Assembly (NCBI RefSeq): GCF_006402735.1 | Contig: NZ_CP017174.1 | Span: forward strand, 2,483,001 to 2,547,000 | Direction: 5' to 3' | Source of the DNA: Myxococcus xanthus | GTDB lineage: Bacteria > Myxococcota > Myxococcia > Myxococcales > Myxococcaceae | DNA: 64,000 bases | Shown here: positions 48,329 through 57,494 of the stretch, piece after piece | How positions within the stretch are numbered: position 1 is the first letter of the stretch | Layout: each line of letters begins with the position of its first letter | Translations under genes and position numbers: made by a program | Notes under the pieces: model-generated | The model's database searches: none | Told to the model about the DNA's origin: nothing | The model's input: only the letters and a program-made list of their open reading frames with translations

Positions 48329-50797
48329 ATGAACTCCAGCCCATCCAGCCGGTCGTCCGTCGTCGTGGCGGAGCTGGGGCCCACGAACACGGGGAAGACC
48401 CACCGAGCCATCGAGCGCATGCTCGAGCACGGTTCGGGCATCATGGGGTTGCCGCTCCGCCTGCTCGCCCGTGAAGTCTATGACCGGGTGACCGCTCGGG
48501 TGGGTGAGGGCCGCGTGGCGCTGATGACGGGGGAGGAGAAGCGCGTGCCCCCGCGCCCCGACTACTGGATTTGCACCGTCGAGGCGATGCCGACCGACAA
48601 GTCCGTCGACTTCCTCGCGGTGGATGAAATCCAGCTGGCTGCTCACCGTGAACGCGGACATGTCTTCACGGATCGGCTTCTCCATGCCCGGGGACGCAAG
48701 GAGACCTGGTTCCTGGGCGCGGACACGATGCGGCCCATGGTCCAGACGCTCATCCCCCATGCGTCGGTGAAGCGCGCCACCCGTCTGTCGCAGCTTCGGT
48801 ATGCGGGGCATCGCTCCCTGAAGAGCCTCCCGCCTCGGTCGGCGGTGGTCGCGTTCTCCGCGGACCGCGTCTACGAGCTGGCCGAGTCGCTGCGGCGCCT
48901 CCGAGGCGGCGTGGCCGTGGTCCTGGGCGCGCTGTCTCCCCGGACGCGCAACGCCCAGGTGGCGATGTACCAGTCTGGAGAGGTGCAGTACCTGGTGGCC
49001 ACGGATGCCATTGGCATGGGGCTGAACCTGGACCTCAACCATGTGGCCTTCGCCGCGCTGTCCAAGTTCGACGGCGCTGACCAGCGGGAGCTCTACCCGG
49101 ACGAATTGGCACAGATCGCGGGCCGTGCCGGCCGCCACTTGAACGACGGGAGTTTCGGCACGCTGAACACGTTGCCGGAGCTGCCGCCGCGGGTGGTCTC
49201 CGCCATCGAGACGCACCGCTTCCCGGCGGTCCGGAGCCTCATCTGGCGCAATGCCTCGCTCGACTTCGCGAGCCCGGAGGCCCTGCTGGATTCACTGGCG
49301 CGCGCGCCGGGCCACAGTGCCTTCATCCGGGTGGAGCGCGCGGATGACTTCGATGCGCTGAAGGACCTCTCGCGTGTTCCAGCCATCCAGGACCTGGCCA
49401 CCGGGCCGGCCATGGTGGAGCTGCTGTGGCAGGTCTGCCAGATACCCGACTTCCGCAAGGGGCTCTTCGGCCAGCATGTCGCGTTGCTGCGTGAGACGTT
49501 CCTGCAACTCACCGCCGGGGACGGAAAGCTGGACGCCGTCTGGCTGAACAAGCAGGTGGCGCCGCTCGACGACGTGTCCGGAGACATCCACACGCTGATG
49601 GACCGGCTGGCGGCCATCCGCATCTGGACGTACATCAGTCATCGGCCGGGCTGGCTGCATGAGGCGGAGCACTGGCAGGAGCGGACCCGCGGCATCGAGG
49701 ATGCGCTGGGGGACGCGCTCCATGAACGGCTCGTCGAGCGCTTCGTGCAGCGTGCCGCGAGGCGCAGCACGCGTCGCTTTGTGAAGGCCACCGCGCGGCC
49801 GTCATCCGGTTCGGCCAGTCCCTTCGCCAAGCTGGGGCAGATGCTGGAGGTGATGCCGGGCGCCGAGGGCTTCGCGATAACGGAGGAGCAGTTCGTCCAG
49901 CGGGTGGTGGACGCGAGCCATGACGCCTTCCAGGTGGATGCGACTGGCGCCATCTCCTTCGAAGGCGAGCCCCTGGCACGCCTCGTTCGCGGGACGGACC
50001 GCCGCTCCCCTTTGCTGGCACTGGCGGAGCCGGAGGTCTGGACGGGCGGCGCGCGGCAGCGGCTGGAGCGGCGTCTGCTGGCGCTGGCTCGGGACCTCGT
50101 CACCGAGGCCATGGGCGGCTTTCCCGCTGAGTCCTTCTCCGGAGCGGGGCGGAACGCGGCGGCGCGTGGGCTCGCGTATCGCCTGTCCGAAGGGCTGGGC
50201 GTGATTACGCAGGGCGAGGCGCATGAGCAGTGGCGGCTGTTGGATGAGGAGGCTCGTGCGCGCATGAAGGAGCAAGGCGTCTGCGAAGGACACCGCTTCG
50301 TCTACGCCGCCGAGGCCCTCAGCCCGCATGCGCTGGAGCGGCGCTGCATGCTGACGTCGCTGTTCCTCCAGCGGCCATGCCCCACCGGGGTGCCACGAGA
50401 ACCCGTGCTTCAACTCTCCGAGTTGGACCGCCGGGACGCACGTGCCTATGGGTACGAGGTGCTCGGGAGCGTGGTTCTGCGCATCGACATCGTCGAGCGG
50501 CTGTGCGAGGCCCTGCGCCACCCGCACGGGGGCCGGCAGGTGCAGGCGCTCATGCAGGAGCTCCGCTTGGAGGGTGGTATCCGGGCTCGGGTGCTGCGCG
50601 AGCTGGGAGGCGCCACTGGAAGCCCTCCGCCGCGTCGGCGCCGTCGCCGACGTGGCGGCTCCGCGCAAGTGTCCGGCACGAGCGCCGCTCACCCAGGTTC
50701 GCCTCGGAGCGGGGCCTCGGAGCGGGAGCGACGGCGGCCCCGGGAGGGTGCGGTCCGGAATGCCACGGAGATTCGAGACGAACCCTCGGAGTCATGA
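48329..50797 (+). CDS. SUV3-like DEAD/DEAH-type RNA helicase
   Basis: 822 residues. Motif I GPTNTGKT at 17-24, motif II DEIQ at 99-102 and motif VI QIAGRAGRH at 262-270, with the intervening ATDAIGMGLNLDL. This is the compact two-RecA layout of the mitochondrial degradosome helicase SUV3 and its bacterial relatives. The region after about 300 matches the SUV3 C-terminal helical domain only loosely. The final about 55 residues are very basic (PPRRRRRRRGG, GASERERRRPREG) and probably bind RNA. The inferred role is unwinding structured RNA for degradation. It is monocistronic. Confidence 0.87.
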   Translation: MNSSPSSRSSVVVAELGPTNTGKTHRAIERMLEHGSGIMGLPLRLLAREVYDRVTARVGEGRVALMTGEEKRVPPRPDYWICTVEAMPTDKSVDFLAVDEIQLAAHRERGHVFTDRLLHARGRKETWFLGADTMRPMVQTLIPHASVKRATRLSQLRYAGHRSLKSLPPRSAVVAFSADRVYELAESLRRLRGGVAVVLGALSPRTRNAQVAMYQSGEVQYLVATDAIGMGLNLDLNHVAFAALSKFDGADQRELYPDELAQIAGRAGRHLNDGSFGTLNTLPELPPRVVSAIETHRFPAVRSLIWRNASLDFASPEALLDSLARAPGHSAFIRVERADDFDALKDLSRVPAIQDLATGPAMVELLWQVCQIPDFRKGLFGQHVALLRETFLQLTAGDGKLDAVWLNKQVAPLDDVSGDIHTLMDRLAAIRIWTYISHRPGWLHEAEHWQERTRGIEDALGDALHERLVERFVQRAARRSTRRFVKATARPSSGSASPFAKLGQMLEVMPGAEGFAITEEQFVQRVVDASHDAFQVDATGAISFEGEPLARLVRGTDRRSPLLALAEPEVWTGGARQRLERRLLALARDLVTEAMGGFPAESFSGAGRNAAARGLAYRLSEGLGVITQGEAHEQWRLLDEEARARMKEQGVCEGHRFVYAAEALSPHALERRCMLTSLFLQRPCPTGVPREPVLQLSELDRRDARAYGYEVLGSVVLRIDIVERLCEALRHPHGGRQVQALMQELRLEGGIRARVLRELGGATGSPPPRRRRRRRGGSAQVSGTSAAHPGSPRSGASERERRRPREGAVRNATEIRDEPSES

Positions 50798-50935
50798 GGC
50801 GCTGGCGCACCCGTCTGCGTCGGAGCTCCTCGCCTGAAGGGACGGCTCGCGCAGGTGCTCGGCGACTGGACGTCCGCCGAGCCGGGAGTGAGTCTCTACT
50901 ACCCGCCCCCGCCAGCCTTCGAGCGCTGGTGGCGC

Positions 50936-52513
50936 TCAGTTCGCTTCGTGCCCGTGCGGCTTGTTTCGCTTCGAGGGCATGAACGTCAGGGTGGCCGCGT
51001 TGGCGCCAGTTCCAGCGGGCACGAAGACGTCAATGAAGTTCCCCGTCTTCCCGCTGAAGCGCAACACCGTGGCCGGGAGGAAGTCCGGGATGTACAGGTT
51101 GCCGTCGGGACCGAACTCCATGTCCACGAAATCAGTCAGGCCACCGCTCCCCGATTCGACGAAGACGTCGATGAAGGCGCCCGTCTTGGCGTTGAAGCGC
51201 AGGACGTCATCTCCGGCCGTGGTGCCAACGTAGAGCTTGTGGTTCTTGCCAATGGCAATCGTCACCGCGTCGATGTCCGGGATGAAGATGGCACCGGGCT
51301 GTCCGGCCGCGGGGAAGGGCGCGCCATTCTCGTCGTAGCGCACCACGTTGTTGCCGATGATGCTGACGACGAACAGGTTCCCCTTCTTGTCGAACGCCAT
51401 CTTCTGGGGAACGAGCAGTCCGCCGCCCGAAGCGAACACGTCGATGAAGGCGCCTGTCGTCCCGTCGTAGCGCAGCACGCTGTTGGTGCCGCCAAAGCTG
51501 TCGGCGACATACAGGTTGCCATCAGGACCGAAGATGAGGCCGCCGGGGAAGCCCAGCCCGCCACTGCCCACGGGCACGAAGATGTCGATGAAGGCGCCCG
51601 TCTTCCCGTTGAAGCGCAGCACCTCCCTGCTGGCGAAGCTGGCGATGTAGAGGTTGCCGTCAGGGCCGTAGACGAGCTCCTGCGGGTTGTTGAGTCCGGC
51701 GGCGCCAGGCGGGATGAAGACGCCCACGAAGGCTCCCGTCTTCCCGTCGTAGCGCAGCACGCTGCTGTTCACGTTGTTGCTGACCAGCAGGTCGCCTACC
51801 TTCTTCTTCCGGACCTTCACCTTCACCGAATCCAGGCCCCACTGTTCGTTGGCCTCGCCTCGAGGCGGGTCCGCGAAGCGGAGTGTCAGCCGGTCTCCGG
51901 TGTGCCTGAAAGTGAAGGACAGGGGATAGATGGCATCCCCGCGGCTGCCGTAGCCGGACTCGTCGCGGTACCCGAGCTTGCCCTTCATCGATGCGCCGGT
52001 GAGGCCCGGGTAGCTGCCTTGGAGGTAGGGCTTCGGGTACGACTGTCTGTAGCGTGCGTCGAACGGCGCGTCGTCATTGGAGAAGGTGGCATCCAGCAGG
52101 ACGGGACCGCCGTCCACGCTCGCGACCCAACGGTCGGGCCCCTTCGTCGTGTCGTTACCGTCCCACGACTTGAGGACGAACAGCTCCAGTTGGACCTCGA
52201 CCTCGTCATGGTCCGGCAGGTCGGCCAGGCTGAGCGTGACTTCCTGCTCGTTGAAGGGCCCCAGGAACTTTCGCTCTCCCTTCGGCGTCCGGGACACGGT
52301 GCGGTGGCTCCACTCGGGGCCCGCCCCTTCTCCGAAGTTCTCTGAATAGACTTTCTTCTCCGGGGCCTTCCACTGCGCTTCGACGCTTTCCTGTTCGACG
52401 GACTCCGACTCCGCCTGCTCCCCGAAGCTGTCTGCCTGCTCGTCGGGTCCTCCCATGCACCCAACCAACCACCACGCCGCGAGTGCTGCACAACCCAGCC
52501 GCCAACCCTTCAT
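50936..52513 (-). CDS. lipoprotein with NHL/Vgb-like beta-propeller
   Basis: 525 residues; GGGGAGG before the ATG at 52513. Lipobox WWLVGC (C19). Residues about 60-250 form a beta-sandwich-like region (VTLSLADLPDHDEVEVQLEL, the KSWDGNDTT segment), suggestive of a C-type or jelly-roll domain. Residues 260-510 are propeller blades with the repeated pattern VLRYDGKTGAFVGVF, FGPDGNLYVADSF and VLRFNGKTGAFIDIF; about six copies at roughly 45 residues. It is probably a surface binding protein or a lyase-like propeller. It is convergent with the helicase. Confidence 0.85.
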   Translation of the reverse strand: MKGWRLGCAALAAWWLVGCMGGPDEQADSFGEQAESESVEQESVEAQWKAPEKKVYSENFGEGAGPEWSHRTVSRTPKGERKFLGPFNEQEVTLSLADLPDHDEVEVQLELFVLKSWDGNDTTKGPDRWVASVDGGPVLLDATFSNDDAPFDARYRQSYPKPYLQGSYPGLTGASMKGKLGYRDESGYGSRGDAIYPLSFTFRHTGDRLTLRFADPPRGEANEQWGLDSVKVKVRKKKVGDLLVSNNVNSSVLRYDGKTGAFVGVFIPPGAAGLNNPQELVYGPDGNLYIASFASREVLRFNGKTGAFIDIFVPVGSGGLGFPGGLIFGPDGNLYVADSFGGTNSVLRYDGTTGAFIDVFASGGGLLVPQKMAFDKKGNLFVVSIIGNNVVRYDENGAPFPAAGQPGAIFIPDIDAVTIAIGKNHKLYVGTTAGDDVLRFNAKTGAFIDVFVESGSGGLTDFVDMEFGPDGNLYIPDFLPATVLRFSGKTGNFIDVFVPAGTGANAATLTFMPSKRNKPHGHEAN

Positions 52514-52733
52514 GAGCTGCCTCCCCTTTGACGCGAGCCCAGGGTGAGGACACGGAGGGAGGGCTGCCATTGACTGGGAGGGTTCCACGCGTCCGTGCAC
52601 AGGACGCTTCAATGCCCGGCAATCCGGAGCCGGAGCTCCGGGATGGGCCGCTTCATGCGCGGGGAGGGCCAGACAGGGGCTCGGGCGCCGGGCCTGGCGA
52701 CAAGCTTCAATGCGCTGGCATGGATGCCAATGC

Positions 52734-52950
52734 TCAGTCTCTCGCCGAGGCGGTCTTGGTGCTCCGGCCCCGGCTCATGCGGCTCTTGGCGAGCTTCTGG
52801 AAGGAGCGGGCATCGGAGTCGTTGGGGCCGGACATGGCGCGATAGAGGGCTTGCGCCGCATCGGCAGGCCGAACGCCTCCGCCAGACGTGCGCGGGCATA
52901 GCGAATGCCTGGAGTCAGCTCTGCGGGGGGCTGGGTGGACGTCGCCGCGT
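52734..52950 (-). pseudogene. C-terminal fragment of an unidentified gene
   Basis: Directly after the methyltransferase stop the same frame reads AATSTQPPAELTPGIRYARA then RLAEAFGLP. It shifts near 52865 into ADAAQALYRAMSGPNDSDAR, then SFQKLAKSRMSRGRSTKTAS and a TGA at 52734. Both parts have strong GC3 and natural-looking sequence. It is a frameshifted remnant; no family was recognised. Confidence 0.4.
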
Positions 52951-52954
52951 TTGT

Positions 52955-53683
52955 CTAACGCCGCGCGGACACGAGCAACATCATGGGGCGCTCCCGCTCC
53001 TCGGCCAATTCCGGCTGGGCGGAGAGCTGCGCCTCGGTCGGACCCCATTCGTTGACCTGGCGCAGACTGAAACCGGTGTGAATCAGGGCGTTCAACAAGG
53101 TGCCCAGCGTGCGGTGGTACTTGATGACGCCCTTGGCGAGCCAGTCCGTGGTGCGGGGCCCCTCGGCCTGGTAGCCATTGAGGGGCCATGTCTTCTGGCC
53201 TTGTTCATCCACCCGCCAGCCCGGGTGGGTGGGAGCCATGTAGATGGGATGTTCGATGGAGAAGACCAGCGCGCCACCCGGAACCAGGGTGGCGTGCACC
53301 TTCGCGAGCAGGCACGGCAGGTCTTCGATGTAGTGAAAGGCCAGGGAGCTGTAGACGAGGTCGAAGCTGGCTCGAGGAAGTTCCACCGTCTCCAGGTCTG
53401 CCTGGGTGTAGACGATGTCGCGGGTGGACGTCAGCTGCCGGGCCCGTTCCAGCATTCGCGCCGAGACGTCGAGCCCGTGAACCTGCAGTGCCCCTTGTTC
53501 CCGGGCCCACCGGCTGAACCAGCCGTAGCCGCAGCCGAGGTCCATCACCCGGAGGCCCCGCAGCACGGGCAGCATCGCCCGCAGCGCGGGCCATTCCGGT
53601 GCACCTGCGAGCCCTTCCATCGAGCGCCGCAGCTGGCTGTAGCCTTCGAAGAAGCCGGGGTCGTCGTAGATGTTCTGCGCCAT
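52955..53683 (-). CDS. class I SAM-dependent methyltransferase
   Basis: 242 residues from the ATG at 53683. Motif I is VMDLGCGYGWFSRWA near residues 47-61, motif II-like HGLDVSARMLERA, and motif IV FDLVYSSLAFHYIEDLPCLL. This is the UbiE/MenG-like or Methyltransf_11 type. The C-terminal half contains a variable lid (EHPIYMAPTHPGWR). The substrate is unknown. It lies 81 bp downstream of the chemoreceptor-like gene on the same strand. Confidence 0.9.
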   Translation of the reverse strand: MAQNIYDDPGFFEGYSQLRRSMEGLAGAPEWPALRAMLPVLRGLRVMDLGCGYGWFSRWAREQGALQVHGLDVSARMLERARQLTSTRDIVYTQADLETVELPRASFDLVYSSLAFHYIEDLPCLLAKVHATLVPGGALVFSIEHPIYMAPTHPGWRVDEQGQKTWPLNGYQAEGPRTTDWLAKGVIKYHRTLGTLLNALIHTGFSLRQVNEWGPTEAQLSAQPELAEERERPMMLLVSARR

Positions 53684-53764
53684 GCTGGCTTTTGAGCACC
53701 CTTGGCGCGGGCCTGCAACCGGTGCGCTCCCATCCGTCACGGCGCGGACGTCACGGGACGCGGC

Positions 53765-55843
53765 TCAGTCATCGAGCGTTCCCGCCTGGAGCGCGATGCG
53801 GGCCGTGCCCGCCATGTTCTCCGCCAGCGCCTGCACCGAGCCCGACACCTTCTGAGTCTCCTCGACGGTGCGCAGCGTGTGCCGCATCTGGGCGGACAGG
53901 TCTTGAATGGCCTGGGCAATCTGGGAGGTGCCCGTGTCCTGCTGCGCCACCGCCGCGGAAATCTGCCGCACGCTGGTGCCGGTGTCGTCGATGATGCCCG
54001 TGAGTCGCTGGAGCTGGGTGCCGGAGACGCGCACCGCGTCCAGGCTCGCCTTCACTCGCTGCTCTCCTTGTTCACTCATCTTCGCGGCCTCACGCATGCT
54101 CAGGCTCACGCCGTCGAGCACCTCGCGGATGCGATGGGTCGCCAGAATGGACTGGTCGGCGAGGCTGCGGACCTCTCGCGACACGACGCCAAAGCCCCGG
54201 CCGTGTTCCCCGCTGCGCGCGGCCTCGATGGCGGCGTTGATGGCCAGCATGTTGGACTGGTCCGCAAGCCCCTTCACGGTGTTCACGATGCTGGAGATTT
54301 CGCGGGTGCGTGCGTCCAGCGCGAGGATGCGGCTCGACATCTCGGAGACCTCCTGGCGGATGGCTTCCAGGTTGGTGAGCGTGCGGGTGATGGCCGCGCC
54401 GCCATCGCGCCCCGCCTCCTCGGCGGTTTCGATGGAGCCCGCGAGCCGCCGCGCCTTGTCCGCCGTCACCAGGGAGCCCTGCCGGATTTCCTGGACCGTC
54501 TGCTCCGCCTCGCGGAGCGCCGCGGCCTGCCGGCTGACACCCGCCGTCTGCACCTCACTGGACGTGCGCAGTTGTTGCGCCACCGCGGCCAGCTCGCCAG
54601 CGCCGCTCCCCATGTCCTGGGCGAGCCGCTTCACTTCATGACGACGCTCCTCGAGCTGGCGCGTGTGCGACGCGAGCGCGCGCACCACCAACACCGAGCG
54701 GCGCACGACGATGCCCACCAACGAGAGCGTGAGCGCCAGGAAGCCCCAGTGCATGAGCGAGTCCGTGGCCTCCACCAGTCCGAACACCGGCAGCGTGGTG
54801 TGGATGACGACACCGAAGAACACGCCCAGGCCAATGGAGAAGATTCGCGCGTCGGGGTTGCCCCGCCACGCCGAGATGCCCGCGACGATGACGCACCCGA
54901 GCAGGCAAGGCACCGAGTAGAGGACGAAGATGCCAAGGTTCCGCTGCGCCATGCCCAGGTCGGCCATCACGATGATGACTTGAAGGGAGGCCGGCACGCA
55001 CGCGGCCCAGGCACTCAAGCGGAACCAGCGCATCCGGTTCTCCAGGACGCTATCGGAGATGAACCAGGCGAGCGCGGGCAGGATGCAGTGCGAGCCCACC
55101 AGCGTGAGCTGGCTCCCCAGCAGATAGCCGCCCCAGAGCGCGGGAATCAGGCCGCTCGTGCCCAGAAGCAGGGCCGCCGAGCCGCTCGTGAAGATGACGA
55201 GCGGTAGGAGCATCTGCGTCTGGCGCCGTACCAGGGCACCCAAGGCGGCGGCACTGGCGATGGTGAGCAGCAGCATGCCCATGACGAAGGGTGCCAGCCC
55301 CGTGCGCGTCACCGTCGCGAGCAGTTGATGGTGTGCCCCCACCCGGGCCGCGCCTCCCACGCCGATGATTGGACCGCTGCCCTGGATTCGCAGCAGCAGG
55401 CGCGCGCCTTCCACCGCGGGGGGCAGGGGAACGAGCCGCCACGCGAGGTTGTCCGTCACCTCCGTACCCGAGGGATTGAGCCGCCCGCTCGAATGGACGC
55501 GGTGGCCGTTGACGTAGACCTCGAAGGCATTGGCTACCGTGCCCAGGTAGAGCGCGGGCTCCAGCCACTGCCCCTGCGGGACGGGGATGCTCAGCCAGAG
55601 GAAGGTGTTCGCTCCCCGGCCCGGCGGCTCGCGGAGGGCCGCCACGGGCTGCCACGCCTGCTCATCCCCTGACTCCAGTGCCCAGGCTGGTACATCGGCG
55701 GGGCCCGGCGGTGAGTCTCCCCAGCGGTATCGCCAGCCCTGATTCAAGTCGATGCTGGGCCGTCCTGTGTCCGCCCACGCGGAGGTGGAGAGTATCAGGA
55801 GGAACGGCAGCACCCAGCACCACGACGTGCGTCGTGAAGACAT
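53765..55843 (-). CDS. methyl-accepting chemotaxis-like protein with periplasmic DISM-type and 7TM domains
   Basis: 692 residues from the ATG at 55843 (the frame opens further up at 55939). Signal peptide WVLPFLLILSTSAWA, then a periplasmic beta-domain (SIDLNQGWRYRWGDSPPG, ALYLGTVANAFEVYVNGHRV) like 7TMR-DISM extracellular modules. Seven transmembrane helices span about 180-400. The cytoplasmic part has a helical linker without an obvious HAMP and the MCP signalling tip QSNMLAINAAIEAARSGEHG RGFGVVSREVRSLADQS, split here. Its target is presumably a CheA/CheW system elsewhere or a myxobacterial Frz/Che-like pathway. It combines a carbohydrate-sensing-type ectodomain with a chemoreceptor output. 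Confidence 0.85.
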   Translation of the reverse strand: MSSRRTSWCWVLPFLLILSTSAWADTGRPSIDLNQGWRYRWGDSPPGPADVPAWALESGDEQAWQPVAALREPPGRGANTFLWLSIPVPQGQWLEPALYLGTVANAFEVYVNGHRVHSSGRLNPSGTEVTDNLAWRLVPLPPAVEGARLLLRIQGSGPIIGVGGAARVGAHHQLLATVTRTGLAPFVMGMLLLTIASAAALGALVRRQTQMLLPLVIFTSGSAALLLGTSGLIPALWGGYLLGSQLTLVGSHCILPALAWFISDSVLENRMRWFRLSAWAACVPASLQVIIVMADLGMAQRNLGIFVLYSVPCLLGCVIVAGISAWRGNPDARIFSIGLGVFFGVVIHTTLPVFGLVEATDSLMHWGFLALTLSLVGIVVRRSVLVVRALASHTRQLEERRHEVKRLAQDMGSGAGELAAVAQQLRTSSEVQTAGVSRQAAALREAEQTVQEIRQGSLVTADKARRLAGSIETAEEAGRDGGAAITRTLTNLEAIRQEVSEMSSRILALDARTREISSIVNTVKGLADQSNMLAINAAIEAARSGEHGRGFGVVSREVRSLADQSILATHRIREVLDGVSLSMREAAKMSEQGEQRVKASLDAVRVSGTQLQRLTGIIDDTGTSVRQISAAVAQQDTGTSQIAQAIQDLSAQMRHTLRTVEETQKVSGSVQALAENMAGTARIALQAGTLDD

Positions 55844-56168
55844 GCATGCGCCGGCAGGTGAAACAGGTGAAACACCGGGGACTGCGTGAATCGCCGGCGC
55901 GTGAGTCGGAATGCGGATGTGACGCATGGATGCGTCCATCCTCAGGTGCGGGAGACGCCCCTGTAAAATGGGTCTGCTTCACCCCGCCTGGCCGCTCGAA
56001 CTCTGCCCGTATGTGTTTCATCGACAGGCGGTGAGACTTGGGTCCGGGATTGCCTGTTTTTTGTGTTTCACGGGCTTCGTCAGCAAGGCAAAGTTCCGTG
56101 GGGATGCCGGACGGCGCGGCGCGTGTATCACTGCGCCGCCCGGCTGGGAGCCCTGGGGCCGCGAAGAC
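55844..56168. other. intergenic region between two minus-strand genes
   Basis: 325 bp upstream of the chemoreceptor-like gene. Two near-identical GTGTTTCA blocks at about 56008 and 56061, and CAGGC...GCCTG followed by TTTTTT around 56028-56064, are the only features seen. The T-run is on the plus strand, where no gene needs a terminator. The region presumably holds the chemoreceptor promoter. Confidence 0.4.
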
Positions 56169-57395
56169 TCAGCGCGAGCCGCGCTTGACGCGGCCCACCG
56201 ACCATTCAATGAGCTTCCGGGCCTGACGGTGAAGGGCCGTCTGTTTGAGGGCGCCGTTGAGCTGATCGGCGAGCTGGTGTCGCAGGGGCGGGGTGGCGAT
56301 GTGCTCTTCCAGTTCCCGGATGCGCTGGGCCTGCTCCTGGAGTTTCCGCTCGTCCGCGGAGACGCGCTGTTCCAGTTCGTGGAGGCGTTGGGCCTGGGCC
56401 GGGTTCGACGTCTCGTTGATGAGGTGTCGAACCGGAGGCGGCGAAGGCCGGCGGGCGATGAGGTCGGCATTGTCACCCTTGCGGAGAACGAAGTTCAGCG
56501 TGTTCCGGGTGAGGGCCTTGGGTACGCGAGCGCCGCTCTTCTCCACGTATAGACGCAGCACCTCTTCGTCGAGTGTGACGGGGAACATGTCGAGCACTTC
56601 TGGCTCGAAGCCCGTCCCCACCAGCAAGGGGTCGATGTTCCCCAGCGCCAGCTCGAGCTCATGGTGGCTGACGCCCAGGCCCCATCGGGTCAGCAGCATG
56701 GGGGCGTCTTCGGCGGACGCCTGGGCCATCGAATCTCGGAAGTTCTCGCGGGGGGAACGTGAGGCATACGGCCACCCGAGTTCAGGCGGCAGGAAGTGGA
56801 AGAACGGCATCAGGGACGTGTGCGCGTCGAAGTACACGAGCCGGTTGGGCGTATCCACGACGACGAGCAGTCCTCCGGGACGCAGCAGGTCCCATCCGGT
56901 GCGGAGCGTCTCCAGTCGCTCGGCGGGCGTCTGATGTTCGAGCACCGCGTACAGTACGAAGATGTCGGCGCCCCCGGGGTTCTCCTGCCTCAGCTGTTCC
57001 AGCAACTTCGCGGGCTCCACGACGCGCGTGTCGACGTTGCGCAATCCCAGGGCCTTCATGCGGCTTTGGGCCGCGCGCACGGAGGGCGCGTGGATGTCGT
57101 ATCCCGTGACGTGGCGGGCAACCTGGGCAAAGGCCGCCGTGCTGGAGCCCGTGCCACAGCCCAGCTCGACGACGTTCGCCTTGCCCAGCTTCGTGTATCG
57201 CGCGAGCCAGGGCAGTACGTGGTCGACGCACCGGTTGTAGCGGCCATCCACATGGTCCGCGATGTCCGACTGGCCCGCCGGCGTCTTCAGGAAGCCCACA
57301 TCGAAGTCCGCGAAGTAGGATTGCAGCAGGGCCTCGCGCACGTTCGCCAGGAGCGTGGGGTCCTCCATCCTGTAAGCCTCGAAGCCCGTCGCCAT
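56169..57395 (-). CDS. SAM-dependent methyltransferase with C-terminal coiled coil
   Basis: 408 residues. Motif I VVELGCGTGSSTAAFAQVA at about 74-92, motif II VTGYDIHAPSVRAAQSRM, then DIFVLYAVLEHQTPAERLET and LRPGGLLVVVDTPNRLVYFD. A 90-residue C-terminal extension is a coiled coil (AQRLHELEQRVSADERKLQE, QAQRIRELEEH) with a basic end. The combination is seen in glycan-assembly-associated methyltransferases, but no glycan genes are adjacent. The substrate is unknown. Confidence 0.88.
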   Translation of the reverse strand: MATGFEAYRMEDPTLLANVREALLQSYFADFDVGFLKTPAGQSDIADHVDGRYNRCVDHVLPWLARYTKLGKANVVELGCGTGSSTAAFAQVARHVTGYDIHAPSVRAAQSRMKALGLRNVDTRVVEPAKLLEQLRQENPGGADIFVLYAVLEHQTPAERLETLRTGWDLLRPGGLLVVVDTPNRLVYFDAHTSLMPFFHFLPPELGWPYASRSPRENFRDSMAQASAEDAPMLLTRWGLGVSHHELELALGNIDPLLVGTGFEPEVLDMFPVTLDEEVLRLYVEKSGARVPKALTRNTLNFVLRKGDNADLIARRPSPPPVRHLINETSNPAQAQRLHELEQRVSADERKLQEQAQRIRELEEHIATPPLRHQLADQLNGALKQTALHRQARKLIEWSVGRVKRGSR

Positions 57396-57494
57396 GCCTC
57401 AGTCTCCTCGCGGTTGGTGGTGGAGCGAACTGCGGGCACGGAAGGTACCAACCGAGGCCGCTCCGAGCGAGCAAGGGCGCGTGCGAATGGTGGC

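Noticed and set aside
56028..56064. CAGGC...GCCTG followed by TTTTTT
   Set aside because: A weak 5-bp stem with a 22-base loop on the strand where no gene ends; chance is likely.
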